From contig NZ_CP069358.1 of NCBI RefSeq assembly GCF_016864375.1, positions 248,001-312,000 of the forward strand: 64,000 nt of DNA. The letters are read 5' to 3'. The notes under the pieces were generated by a model that searched no databases, was not told the origin of the DNA, and worked only from the letters and a program-made list of their open reading frames with translations. A program made the position numbers and the translations under genes. This stretch comes from Microvirga sp. VF16 (lineage in GTDB: Bacteria > Pseudomonadota > Alphaproteobacteria > Rhizobiales > Beijerinckiaceae). This document shows, one piece after another, positions 54,784 through 63,270 of the stretch. Within the stretch, counting starts at the first letter, position 1, and each line of letters begins with the position of its first letter.

Positions 54784-55143
54784 TTAGGTCTTGGGCGACT
54801 CACTGCGGGGCAACAAGCCATAGTGAACAGCAAGCCAGATCGTCGGCTCCGTCGCGTCTGTCCATTCCACCCGATGGCGTCTCCTCGCCGGGATGAGCAG
54901 GTAATCCCCTCGTTTCAGCTCTCTGGGAGTGGGTTCGCCCTCAAACAGAAGGCCAGCGGATCCAGAGAGCAACAGCACCCACTCGGACGCCTCCTGGTCG
55001 TACCAGAACCCGGGTGGGCTTGCCTGCCCTGTGGAGACAATGCGCTCGATCCTGACACCGTCCGCGGCAACAAGCTCCGTGAATTCCTCGTCCACCGTAT
55101 CGCGGCGGACGTGTTCAAGAATATTTCCGGCCGCAGTCATCAT
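54784..55143 (-). CDS. Cupin-domain protein
   Basis: A 119-residue single cupin. Conserved strand segments are GQASPPGFWYDQEASEWVLL, GSAGLLFEGEPTPRELKRGD and YLLIPARRRHRVEWTDATEP. The last includes His residues expected at the metal site, though the usual HxH-x3-4-E is altered to YDQEASE. The IS630 at 53712-54762 ends just 22 bp beyond its stop. Function unknown. Confidence 0.8.
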   Translation of the reverse strand: MMTAAGNILEHVRRDTVDEEFTELVAADGVRIERIVSTGQASPPGFWYDQEASEWVLLLSGSAGLLFEGEPTPRELKRGDYLLIPARRRHRVEWTDATEPTIWLAVHYGLLPRSESPKT

Positions 55144-55333
55144 CGCCGCTAAGTCCCTCCTTGCACTGGCGGCGCTATACTCACTTGTCTCATTGGCGCG
55201 GTGGAACGCGTGCCGCTCACCGTCCCATCAAATCCGACGGGGAGAGCCAAGGGGCATGGTCGGAGTGCCACGTCATCTGCCGGGTGGAGAAACGAGTTAC
55301 CGTCCACGCACACCTTGATCTGACAACATTGGC

Positions 55334-55720
55334 CTATCGATCGGTTTCAAACTCCTCTCCACCTTCTTCACTGCTCTCGAGAGGCTCACTCGTTTCCATG
55401 ATGAAATTGTAATTGGCAGCGGAGACGTAGAGCACGTCGTTCCCGAACAGCGAGAACGTCACCGTTCCACTATTGTCGATGCTCACGGCATCCGCCTCGA
55501 GCTGGAGTGACTCCCCGGAGACAAAGTTGATGGTCCAGCCTTTAACTTCGACTGCGCCCCGAGATCCCCGCTTAGTCGCGCCTTTCTTGGCGGCTCCTCG
55601 TTTCAAAGCACCTCTTTCCGCGCTCGTTCCTCGAGTGGCAGCTCGTTTGCCGGTGCCTTTCTTGGAAGCTCCCCGCTCCGTCGTGCGGGCTCGGCTAACC
55701 GACTTGGTGGCTCTTGCCAT
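55334..55720 (-). CDS. Protein with histone-like basic N-terminus and acidic C-terminus
   Basis: The protein has 128 residues. The first 55 are a Lys/Arg/Ala/Gly-rich tail with repeats (KRGAAKKGATKRGSRGA), similar to histone H1-like bacterial tails. A small beta domain follows (VKGWTINFVSGESLQLEADA, VSIDNSGTVTFSLFGNDVLY), and the end is very acidic (SSEEGGEEFETD). I do not recognise the domain. It may bind DNA or polyanions. It is on the minus strand downstream of P450. Confidence 0.65.
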   Translation of the reverse strand: MARATKSVSRARTTERGASKKGTGKRAATRGTSAERGALKRGAAKKGATKRGSRGAVEVKGWTINFVSGESLQLEADAVSIDNSGTVTFSLFGNDVLYVSAANYNFIMETSEPLESSEEGGEEFETDR

Positions 55721-55801
55721 GACTTCCTCCTCTCAGCTGGTATCTACTCTTCGACGTAGAGGGTTATCCGACGCCGGAAAGCTCATCATCCCGGCCGATG
55801 C

Positions 55802-57184
55802 CTATCGGGGTCGCAGGCGGAACAGCGGCGCGTGATCGGGTTGGGTGGTCACCACCGCGACGGGCAAGACCGGTCGACTTGTCACCAGTTCGAGCCGGAA
55901 CGAGCGCATGAGTTCGACCAGCACCAGGGTGGCCTCCGTGAGAGCGAAGTGAGCGCCAATACACACACGTGGCCCAACGCCAAAGGGCAGGTAGGCGAAG
56001 CGGTCTATTGCCGATGCACCGGACAGAAAGCGTTCCGGGACGAACGCGTCCGGATCATGCCAGCGCTTCCGGTGCCGATGCAGCACCCAAGGTGAGACGA
56101 CGGCGAGGTCGCCCGGCTTCATCGCAATCCCAGCGACCTCGTCTGGCTGGCGGGCTGCCCGGACGATCACGTAGGCTGGCGGGTAGAGACGCATAACTTC
56201 GTCCAGCACCGCCCGCGCGTAGGTCAGCTTGTTAAGCTGTGGCTCCGCCCCGCCGTCCGGCAGCACTGCCGCGGCCTCCTGGGCGATCTGCTCCTGCACC
56301 TCCGGCAGGTGGGCCAGCAGATACACCGACCAGCACAGTGCCACGGCGGTCGTCTCGTGCCCGGCCAGGATCATCGTGGCGATCTGATCCCGCAGCTGGC
56401 TGGGCGAGAACCCCTCCCCGCTCTCCGGATCGCGAGCCGCCATAAGCAGGTCGAGTAGATCGCGCGGACCACTCGCATGGGTTTTGGCCGTCAGCCGCTC
56501 GGCCATGATCTGGTCGATCAGCCGGATCCAGCCACGCCGGAACCAAGCCCGCGCCAGATCGTGGGGTGTGGGAAGGCCGATCGGAACCACAAAGTCCAAC
56601 AGATGTGGTCGTCCAAGCCGCTGGCCATAGCGCATGATCTGGTCCCGCAGTGCGGGGCCACGCCGTCCCATCTCGAGGGAGAACATGGTGCGGCCGGCGA
56701 TCTCCAGCGCCAGGCGCTGGATCATGGAAAAGAGATCCACCCGCTCCTTCTCAGTGGCGGCGAGGCTACCGAGCATCTCAGTCGTGGCTGACCGGATATG
56801 AGGAATGAGAAGCTCCACCGACCGTGGCGTGAAGGCTGGCGCCAGGGTGCGCCGCTGATGCCGCCAGGCAGGTCCTTCGCTGGTGAACAGCCCCTCCCCG
56901 AGCAGCGGCTTGAGGATCCGGAGGGTGGCGCGGGTTCGGCCATAGGTCTCCGGGTGATCGACCAGAACATGCCGGATCGCCTCGGGGGCATTGAATAAAA
57001 CCGAGGAGCGGCCGAAGAAGCGGCGGACGACAACCTCCTCCTCATAGGCCCGCTGCGACCAGACCCGCAGGTTGTTGGTGCGCATCAGCGAGGCGAGCTG
57101 ACGCGGCGAGAGGTTCTCCGGGGCGGGATCCGGATGCGGCGGGACGAAGGTCCGAATGCCCTCAGGCGCGACAGAGGTCTCCAT
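55802..57184 (-). CDS. Cytochrome P450
   Basis: The protein has 460 residues. Oxygen-activation helix motif: MILAGHETTAVALCW. K-helix ExxR motif: DEVMRLYPPAYVIVRAARQP. Haem-binding loop: YLPFGVGPRVCIGAHFALTE, with Cys near 408. It resembles the CYP102/CYP153-independent bacterial group with an N-terminal FVPPHPDPAPENLSP segment and no membrane anchor. No ferredoxin or reductase gene is beside it, so redox partners must come from elsewhere. The substrate is unknown. Confidence 0.93.
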   Translation of the reverse strand: METSVAPEGIRTFVPPHPDPAPENLSPRQLASLMRTNNLRVWSQRAYEEEVVVRRFFGRSSVLFNAPEAIRHVLVDHPETYGRTRATLRILKPLLGEGLFTSEGPAWRHQRRTLAPAFTPRSVELLIPHIRSATTEMLGSLAATEKERVDLFSMIQRLALEIAGRTMFSLEMGRRGPALRDQIMRYGQRLGRPHLLDFVVPIGLPTPHDLARAWFRRGWIRLIDQIMAERLTAKTHASGPRDLLDLLMAARDPESGEGFSPSQLRDQIATMILAGHETTAVALCWSVYLLAHLPEVQEQIAQEAAAVLPDGGAEPQLNKLTYARAVLDEVMRLYPPAYVIVRAARQPDEVAGIAMKPGDLAVVSPWVLHRHRKRWHDPDAFVPERFLSGASAIDRFAYLPFGVGPRVCIGAHFALTEATLVLVELMRSFRLELVTSRPVLPVAVVTTQPDHAPLFRLRPR

Positions 57185-57604
57185 TGGCTATGTTTAGCAC
57201 GTTCAGTCCCCAAGGCAGAGATGCAGCGCGAGCACCAAGGATAGACGGCTCAATCCACTCGGCCACACGGGCTCAAACCTTTCGCCTCGTAGGATTGGAA
57301 GGTAGTGCAGATTAGACGAAGCATCATCCGGAAGGACTGGGCGCCGCGAAACGACGTTAGGAACAGGGAATAGATGCAGCAGCTTGGATGAGGGCTGATC
57401 GGGAGTTTCGAGACTGATCCTTTGCGACCAGCCACGCTCGCTGAGAGAATTGGGAATCACCCGAACAGGAATTGAGTGCTCAATCCTTCGGGGCGGTGTT
57501 CAGAAAGGGGGATTTTCCGCCTTTTGGCGCGAGCCAGTTGGTACCAGCTTGGTTCCGACTCAGATCGGCAACTCGCGAGAATGCCAGAAATGGCCTTGGG
57601 CCTA
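57185..57604. other. Upstream region of the P450 gene
   Basis: No gene is supported in this 420-bp stretch. It ends at the tRNA-Met fragment. The region probably contains the P450 promoter and the left part of an attachment site. Confidence 0.3.
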
Positions 57605-57662
57605 TGGTAGCGGAGGAGGGATTTGAACCCCCGACACCCCGACACAAGGATTATGATTCCTC
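57605..57662 (-). tRNA. 3' half of a tRNA-Met(CAT)-like gene (fragment)
   Basis: On the minus strand: GAGGAATCATAATCCTT (anticodon CAT), then GTGTCGGGG followed by a second TGTCGGGG, the T-arm GGTTCAAATCC and the acceptor CTCCGCTACCA. The variable region contains an 8-bp tandem duplication. The 5' acceptor AGCGGAG and intact D-arm are missing, though a few bases (AGAGCA) of a D-arm remain to 57668. This is a fragment, probably an attachment-site scar. Confidence 0.6.
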
Positions 57663-57759
57663 TGCTCTGAGGGTTTTTGGGCCGCTTCACTGGTGCGCAC
57701 GTGGTGCGCACGGGAAAGAACAGTTCAAAGGGCGGATGCCGGTAACCCTTTGATGCTGT

Positions 57760-57809
57760 TGGTGAGCGCGCTGAGACTCGAACCCAGGACCCTCTGACTA
57801 AAAGTCAGA
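57760..57809 (-). tRNA. 3' half of a tRNA-Lys(TTT)-like gene (fragment)
   Basis: On the minus strand: anticodon stem-loop TCTGACTTTTAGTCAGA (anticodon TTT), variable loop, T-arm CTGGGTTCGAGTCTCAG and acceptor CGCGCTCACCA. The matching 5' half (GAGCGCG and D-arm) is not present upstream. It lies 97 bp from the tRNA-Met fragment and on the same strand. Confidence 0.6.
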
Positions 57810-57951
57810 AGTTCTTCGGCTCTCCGAGTGGACCAAGTCCGGCCTGCCGCAGTTGGTACGAGAGCACCATGGCTTAACAGAGCAGTCCTCCAAGGATCCT
57901 TCCCACGACCCACCTCATTGGAAGACCAGATAAGGATACGAGGTGAACGCG

Positions 57952-59229
57952 ATGAGCCTCACCAGCGCAATGAGGGAATGGCTGGGCGCACTGATCCGGC
58001 TGCTGGGCATCGTGGCCCGGCCCGTGCAGGAGGCTCAAGGCGAAAGTGGCGTGGTCATCCAACCCTACCGCGGATACGGATCCCGCTCCGAGGTCTTTTT
58101 GATTGGTCGGGTGTTCCGGCAATCAAGCCCGCATCTGGAGACTGGCCGAGGCGACCTCCTGACGAACTTACGCGATGTCGGTCGGCGCATTGCCCGCCGC
58201 GCGATCCGCAATGCCATCGTGACAGCCCGGTTCTATGGAGCAGAGGAAACCATCACTACCGACCAGGACGGCTATTTCCGGGTCCATCTCTCCCCGGCCC
58301 TGCCACCACCACTCGACCGTTCGTGGCACGCCATGGATCTGACGCTGCCGCAGCCTCATGCGGCTCAGGCGCAAGCTCAGATCTTCATCCCACCTGCCAG
58401 CTGCCGGTATGTGGTCATCAGCGACATCGATGACACCGTCATGTACACCGGCGTCGCCAACAAGCTCCGGATGCTCTGGCGCCTGTTCGTCGAAGACGCG
58501 CAGAGCCGGGTGGCTTTTCCCGGGGTCAGTGCCTTGTACCGGGCCCTGCACTCCGGCACCTCCGGCGACCAGCAAAATCCCATGCTCTATGTCTCACGCG
58601 CACCCTGGGGCATCTACGAAGTGCTGGAAGAGTTTTTCGACCGGAATGGCATCCCGATCGGCCCGATTCTGTTCCTGCGCGAATGGGGTGTCTCCTGGAC
58701 AAGTCCGCTGCCGCGCAAGGCTGAGGACCATAAGCGCGAGCTGATCCACAACATGCTGGCACTCTACAGTGAGCTGCCCTTTGTTCTCATCGGCGACAGC
58801 GGCCAGCACGATCCCGAGATCTACCGCCAGATTGTCGAGGAGCATCCTGGACGGGTACTGGCCGTCTACATTCGGAATGTCTCCCGGAATCCCAAGAGGA
58901 TCAGAGAGATTGAGGACCTCGCCAAGGCGGTGGCGGGCGCGGGCAGCAGTCTGGTGCTGGCGGCTGACAGTGTGGTGATCGCGGAGCACGCCGTGAGCCT
59001 TGGCCTCGTTCCCCCAGAGACTGTCTCCAAGGTCCGAAAGGAGAGAGCGGCTACCGGTCAGGTTGAGCGTGAGCCGCCGACCTACGGCATTCAGAAGGCT
59101 ACTCCGACGAGGACGGCAGAGGCCGTAGCACGGGGTGACTTGCAGGATCTGGTTGAGACCGGATCCGAGCCGATGCCGCCGAATGTGATCGTCGAGCCGG
59201 AGGCGCGGGAGCAGCCCAAGGAACCCTGA
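57952..59229 (+). CDS. App1/DUF2183-type phosphatidate phosphatase-like protein
   Basis: The protein is 425 residues from ATG 57952 (GAGGTGA upstream). The DUF2183 domain carries a HAD-like DxDxT motif in YVVISDIDDTVMYTGVANKL, with VSRAPWGIYEVLEEFF and FVLIGDSGQHDPEIYRQIVE completing the catalytic parts. The family is named for yeast App1, a phosphatidate phosphatase. The N-terminal VFLIGRVFRQSSPH segment is the usual bacterial extension. The C-terminus is low complexity and acidic. No partner genes are evident. Confidence 0.88.
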   Translation: MSLTSAMREWLGALIRLLGIVARPVQEAQGESGVVIQPYRGYGSRSEVFLIGRVFRQSSPHLETGRGDLLTNLRDVGRRIARRAIRNAIVTARFYGAEETITTDQDGYFRVHLSPALPPPLDRSWHAMDLTLPQPHAAQAQAQIFIPPASCRYVVISDIDDTVMYTGVANKLRMLWRLFVEDAQSRVAFPGVSALYRALHSGTSGDQQNPMLYVSRAPWGIYEVLEEFFDRNGIPIGPILFLREWGVSWTSPLPRKAEDHKRELIHNMLALYSELPFVLIGDSGQHDPEIYRQIVEEHPGRVLAVYIRNVSRNPKRIREIEDLAKAVAGAGSSLVLAADSVVIAEHAVSLGLVPPETVSKVRKERAATGQVEREPPTYGIQKATPTRTAEAVARGDLQDLVETGSEPMPPNVIVEPEAREQPKEP

Positions 59230-59352
59230 TGGGATGTGAGGGTCTGCCGGCTCAAGAGGTCAACCTTCAGGTGGTTGGAACCTTAGCCATTCTCAGCAGT
59301 CATCTTCGGGCAGCGGCTCAACCCAGACTGGAACAACACCGGAGGCTGCCCG

Positions 59353-59925
59353 ATGCGTCAAGCTATCTCATCCCTGATTGCACTGCTCGGCGGCATCATC
59401 CTTGCCGCCCCTGCGGTCGCCGAGGTGTCGATTGTGGTCGACAAGACGGCCCAGCGCATGACCGTGTCTGTCGACGGGCAACAGCGCTAGTCCTGGCCAG
59501 TGGCGACGGGCACCGCCGATTACTCCACGTCCGTCGGCACCTTCACGCCGTCACGGCTGGCCAGGGTGCATTACTCGAGGGAGTGGGACAACGCACCCAT
59601 GCCGCACTCGATCTTCTTCACCGATGCGGGCCATGTCATTCACGGCAGCCGTGCCACGAACTATCTCGGGGCCCCAGCCTCGCACGGCTGCGTGCGGCTG
59701 GCACCCAGAGAGGCGAGCATTCTGTTCGATCTCGTCATGCTGGAAGGAGCCGAGACCACGCGGGTCGAGATCACCGGGATGGATCCGATCGGCACAGGGT
59801 TGGCGAGCGGGGCTGGCGTAGGAGGTGACTACAGCCGCGTGACCAGCTTCGACCCGGTGTCCGTCGGGATCATGGCCGGCGATAACGTGCGTCGCTCTCG
59901 ATCTGAGATCAGCAGAAATCCGTGA
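59353..59925 (+). pseudogene. Exported L,D-transpeptidase (YkuD) with in-frame amber codon
   Basis: The frame begins MRQAISSLIALLGGIILAAP (signal peptide). It has an in-frame TAG at 59488-59490 (codon 46), followed by SWPVATGTADYSTSVGTFTP. The YkuD catalytic motif HGCVRL lies in ASHGCVRLAPREAS, with IHGSRATNYLGAP before it. Family members usually have RY or RW at the position before WPVSTG, so the stop has probably replaced a Tyr codon. Without suppression no secreted enzyme is made. A GTG at 59500 could start only the cytosolic remainder. Confidence 0.8.
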
Positions 59926-60150
59926 GACGGCTGGCCGACCGTAACACCAGAGCGGCGGTGCCGAGCGGCTGCCACCCGCCAGTTCGCAGTTCGGCAGATG
60001 CCTGGTCAGCGAGTTCCGGCTGAGGATCTTCTTGGGCATGACCCAAGCCCCTCACCCTCTGTTAACCCTGCTTCACAACAGTTCTCTGCGACCGGGAGCT
60101 TTGATTGGCTGGAGGGGTTTGCTCAGGAGTCAGGTTCTCAGGATGATCCA

Positions 60151-60507
60151 ATGATCAGCACCACTCTCCGCGTCACGGGTCTTGTTGCCCTATTGATTGC
60201 TGCGGGATGGCAACCTGCCCGGGCTGCCAGTTTCGACTGTTCCAAAGCCGAAGCTGCTGACGAGAAGGCGGTTTGTGCCGATCGCCAGCTGAACGACGAG
60301 GATGTCGAGATGGCAGTCCTCTACACCCAACTCAAGCCGTTGCTGGGCATGGGCGCCCGCGGTGACATGGAGGATGAGCAGGCGGCCTGGCTCAAGCGGC
60401 GTGCGGCCTGTGGAGCCGACCGAGCCTGCTTAGGCAAAGCCTATCAGGAGCGCGTCCAGCAGCTGAGAGGCGGCTTTGAGGCTCTCGCCAAGCATGGTCC
60501 TTTCTGA
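60151..60507 (+). CDS. LprI-type (DUF1311) exported protein
   Basis: The protein is 118 residues from ATG 60151. A signal peptide (MISTTLRVTGLVALLIAAGW, cleaved near ARA) precedes a DUF1311/LprI N-terminal domain with four Cys: FDCSKAEAADEKAVCADRQL, AAWLKRRAACGADRACLGKA. The family is named after the mycobacterial lysozyme inhibitor LprI. The Cys spacing matches the usual pattern. It is in the same orientation as the L,D-transpeptidase pseudogene 225 bp upstream. Confidence 0.85.
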   Translation: MISTTLRVTGLVALLIAAGWQPARAASFDCSKAEAADEKAVCADRQLNDEDVEMAVLYTQLKPLLGMGARGDMEDEQAAWLKRRAACGADRACLGKAYQERVQQLRGGFEALAKHGPF

Positions 60508-60673
60508 CTGCGGTCCTCAAGGAACATTGAGCGTGGTGATCGGCTTCCAGACCTGAGCATGGCAACAGCTCCGGCACAGGGCACACCGCGGATGAGAGCG
60601 GGTGTTCGTGCGCCCGTTCCAGAACCAATCGCCCACGACCACGGCGTGATTGGAGGGTTCCCGCGTCTAGCCT

Positions 60674-60964
60674 CTACAACCAGGGAGGCGGCTCCCTGTC
60701 GAGTTCATCGGCCACGGCGGCGGCAAAGAGATCCATGGCTTGACGCAAGACATGGCCGGCGAGAAAGGCGGGCTTGTTGACCGCCACAAGCGCGGCGGGC
60801 AATTCCTCTTCCTCAAGCTTCTTGAGCGCACGATCCCGCTTCTTGTCGGTCTTCAGCTCGAGCACAAGCATCCCGAGATGGGCCGCAAGCTGGGCCAGCA
60901 TCTCATCATCGGTGGCGGGATTGTCGAACCGGAATGGCGGCGGTACAGGTCGTCTCACTTTCAT
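60674..60964 (-). CDS. Hypothetical small protein
   Basis: A 96-residue protein starting MKVRRPVPPPFRFDNPATDD. It is helical and charged (LELKTDKKRDRALKKLEEEE), ending in FAAAVADELDREPPPWL. No family is recognised. It lies 70 bp downstream of the DUF1612 gene on the same strand. Confidence 0.5.
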   Translation of the reverse strand: MKVRRPVPPPFRFDNPATDDEMLAQLAAHLGMLVLELKTDKKRDRALKKLEEEELPAALVAVNKPAFLAGHVLRQAMDLFAAAVADELDREPPPWL

Positions 60965-61034
60965 TGGGTGCTCCGGGACTCGCCTTGATTTGTCACGTTG
61001 AGGCTGTTCGCAGACCGTGTTGAACGGCCCAAGA

Positions 61035-62192
61035 TCACACGATGCCCCATGCTCTGTAGCGGGTTCGTCCGGTGAGCTCACGCGGCAGCGCACCACCGAG
61101 TTGCGCCAGCATCAGGTCAACGGCCTTGGGCGTGACCCGCAGGAGCTTCGCCGCGAGCGGCCCCGTCACCAGCGGGCGTGACAGGAACAGGTCGACCAGC
61201 TCCGGCAGCTTCGAGTTGCTCCGGGTCTTGGCCGTGACCCGGCTCATCAGCTCGCGGGCGAGGATCAGCCGGTCGAGATCCTTGTGGGCGAGGACAAGCG
61301 CCTCCTCCAGCACCTGGCAGAAGCCCGCCAGCTTCTCCTTCGCCCCTTCCCGGCCCTGCGGCCGGAACTTCGACTGCTTGAACCCGGCAGCCAGCGGCAG
61401 CAGATGGCTCGTCAGGCCGCGGGACCGCAGGATGGCGGCGGCCATGATCAGGCCGAGCCAGGGCAGGCGGGTGTAGAGGTTGAGGTCGAGCCACGCCTGC
61501 CACGCCACGGATGCCGCCGCGACCGCCGGCCAGTGTCTGGTGCGCTTGACCACATCGAGCCACAGATCCTCGGCCTCCGCCTCGTCCTGATCCGGATCGT
61601 AGACCAGATGCGAGCGGCTCCTGCGCAGTGGGGTCTCGCCGGCGAGCACCTGGTTGGTGCGGTCCAGAAGCGCATCGATCTCGGCGAAATGCGCCGCCCA
61701 CGGATCGGCATCGTTGGCATAGGGCGGGTATGCCTCGTCATCCTCGGGATCGGGCTTCTTGCCCTTTGCCCTGACGGATGCCTCAGCCACGGGGCTGATG
61801 CCGCGCAGGGCCGCCAGTCCATCAATCGACAGCGGCCAGGGCGCCTTGCGGGCGAGAGCGGTGCGCCGCGCGCGCAGGGCGGCCGCGGCTCGCGTGAGCT
61901 CGTGGGTGGGGTGGCGGACATCCATGCCGGCATCGTGCAGGACCAGGTCGCCGACATCGACCAGATGGCCGTCGAGGATCAGGGCGCGCACGGCTTCGGT
62001 CATGTCGCAGCGCGATTGCCAACCGGCGCCCAGGCCGGAGGTCTCCAGGCGGGCGTCAAACCGGAGGATGCTGATCGTGATCGGCTCCAGCCGTCCGGCG
62101 ATGATCTCCCACGGCAGCTCCGGCAGATCGTAAGTGCGGGGCGCCAGGAACGGCTCTTCGTCAAAGTCCCCTGCCCTGCTCCCGAAAGCCAC
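61035..62192 (-). CDS. DUF1612 and HTH domain protein (RHE_PE00001 family)
   Basis: The protein has 385 residues. The N-terminal LEPITISILRFDARLETSGL, SRCDMTEAVRALILDGHLVD and GDLVLHDAGMDVRHPTHELT are characteristic of DUF1612. The C-terminal winged-helix-like segment SKLPELVDLFLSRPLVTGPL, AAKLLRVTPKAVDLMLAQLG and TGRTRYRAWGIV is the HTH_DUF1612 part. The family is common on rhizobial plasmids, with unknown function. The last 412 bp of this gene are repeated exactly at 47694-48105. Confidence 0.88.
   Translation of the reverse strand: MAFGSRAGDFDEEPFLAPRTYDLPELPWEIIAGRLEPITISILRFDARLETSGLGAGWQSRCDMTEAVRALILDGHLVDVGDLVLHDAGMDVRHPTHELTRAAAALRARRTALARKAPWPLSIDGLAALRGISPVAEASVRAKGKKPDPEDDEAYPPYANDADPWAAHFAEIDALLDRTNQVLAGETPLRRSRSHLVYDPDQDEAEAEDLWLDVVKRTRHWPAVAAASVAWQAWLDLNLYTRLPWLGLIMAAAILRSRGLTSHLLPLAAGFKQSKFRPQGREGAKEKLAGFCQVLEEALVLAHKDLDRLILARELMSRVTAKTRSNSKLPELVDLFLSRPLVTGPLAAKLLRVTPKAVDLMLAQLGGALPRELTGRTRYRAWGIV
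61037..61448. repeat. 412-bp exact direct repeat, copy 2 (copy 1 at 47694-48105)
   Basis: This is the parent copy: here the repeat is inside an intact gene, whereas the other copy is a fragment. Both are in the same orientation. Confidence 0.88.
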
Positions 62193-62551
62193 GCTTGCCC
62201 CCAGCTAAGTGACTGATCCAAGGAGCTATAGCTTAACGGGAAGAAGCAAAGCAAGGCTTTGCTACCATGGAGGCTGCGGCTGTCCAACGCTCTGAGAAGC
62301 GCCATCGGCAGAGGTCGAGGATGGTGCCGCCGGCGAGCAGGTCTGGAGCCGCCTCAATGAGCATTAAAGGCGAAAAATGGCTGCACAAGCCTTTGTTTTA
62401 AGCCATTTTCGCAGACTTGTGGGAAGTCCTTCCTCCCGTGGCCGGTTAATAAAATGACTTGAGAGACGTCTTCAAACGATCAGTTGTTCATGACAATCGA
62501 AAGTGTACAAATGACTATGACGGCAAGGCTGGTGCATCGCAACATACGACC
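62193..62551. other. Intergenic region with two hairpins upstream of the toxin-antitoxin operon
   Basis: A perfect 8-bp hairpin AGCAAAGC-AAG-GCTTTGCT lies at 62245-62263. A longer one lies at 62370-62412, where a GCGAAAAATGGCT arm pairs with AGCCATTTTCGC with a one-base bulge. No gene is seen. The second may terminate transcripts from the right or be part of a small RNA; neither has a clear T-run. Confidence 0.4.
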
Positions 62552-62601
62552 TTGCCTAATTCGTTAGGCAATCTTAGATATACATTTGAATAACGTATAT
62601 C
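62552..62601. promoter_or_regulatory. Two palindromes, probable VapB operator
   Basis: TTGCCTAA-TTCG-TTAGGCAA (62552-62571) is followed by GATATAC-N11-GTATATC (62577-62601), which ends 4 bp before the GGAGG ribosome site (about 62603) of the antitoxin gene. Palindromes overlapping the promoter are typical of toxin-antitoxin autoregulation by the antitoxin-toxin complex. Confidence 0.6.
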
Positions 62602-62612
62602 AGGAGGACGCT

Positions 62613-62843
62613 ATGCAGGTTTCGAAATGGGGCAACTCCCTTGCGGTGCGTCTCCCTGCTGCCGTGGTCGAAGCATTGGACCTTAAAGAAGGCGACGACA
62701 TCGAGATCATGATCGCTGGATCGCGTGCTTTCGAGGTTTCGAAATCGCCCGATGCAACTGGCATTCTGGCCCGGCTTCGGCAGTTCCGCGGTCGCCTGCC
62801 CGCTGGGTTTAAGTTCGATCGGCTTGAAGCGAATGAGCGCTAA
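62613..62843 (+). CDS. AbrB/MazE-type antitoxin (VapB-like)
   Basis: A 76-residue protein from ATG 62613 (CAGGAGGAC upstream). The N-terminal SpoVT/AbrB swapped-hairpin domain reads MQVSKWGNSLAVRLPAAVVE and ALDLKEGDDIEIMI; the C-terminal tail should bind the toxin. It overlaps the PIN toxin gene by 11 bp, so the antitoxin is translated first. Confidence 0.88.
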   Translation: MQVSKWGNSLAVRLPAAVVEALDLKEGDDIEIMIAGSRAFEVSKSPDATGILARLRQFRGRLPAGFKFDRLEANER

Positions 62844-63234
62844 GCCCTTTCTCGATACGAATGTGATCCTCTACTTACTGTCTGAGGATACGACCAAGGC
62901 AGATCGTGCGGAGGCTCTGCTCGCCCAAGGTGGGACAGTGAGTGTGCAAGTTCTGAATGAGGCGGCGAACGTGATGACACGTAAGCTCAAGATGGACCTT
63001 GATGAGGTCGGCGACATCTTGGCAGGCGTTCGCCACTTCTGCGAGGTTGTGCCTGTCACAATCGAAATCCATGATCAGGCTCTCGCGATCACCAGGCGTT
63101 TTGGCTTCTCGGTCTATGACAGCCTCATCGTTGCCGCGGCAATCGACGCAAAATGTGAGGTTCTCTACTCGGAGGACCTTCAGCATGGCCAGCAGGTTGG
63201 GGCTCGGCTCACGATCACCAATCCATTTCGTTAG
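62833..63234 (+). CDS. PIN-domain toxin (VapC-like)
   Basis: The protein has 133 residues. PIN acidic residues lie in PFLDTNVILYLLSE, QVLNEAANVMTRK, FSVYDSLIVAAAI and LYSEDLQHG. VapC toxins are Mg-dependent ribonucleases that often cleave tRNA or rRNA loops. The partner antitoxin is upstream with an 11-bp overlap. All four acidic positions are present, so the toxin looks active. Such pairs stabilise plasmids and islands. Confidence 0.9.
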   Translation: MSAKPFLDTNVILYLLSEDTTKADRAEALLAQGGTVSVQVLNEAANVMTRKLKMDLDEVGDILAGVRHFCEVVPVTIEIHDQALAITRRFGFSVYDSLIVAAAIDAKCEVLYSEDLQHGQQVGARLTITNPFR

Positions 63235-63270
63235 AAGTTTCGGCGGACTCGCCGTCCCTTGCCACGTTCT

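Noticed and set aside
50478..57809. Functional tRNA genes for Glu, Met and Lys
   Set aside because: All three lack the 5' acceptor strand and D-arm needed to pair with the retained 3' half, so they are reported only as fragments.
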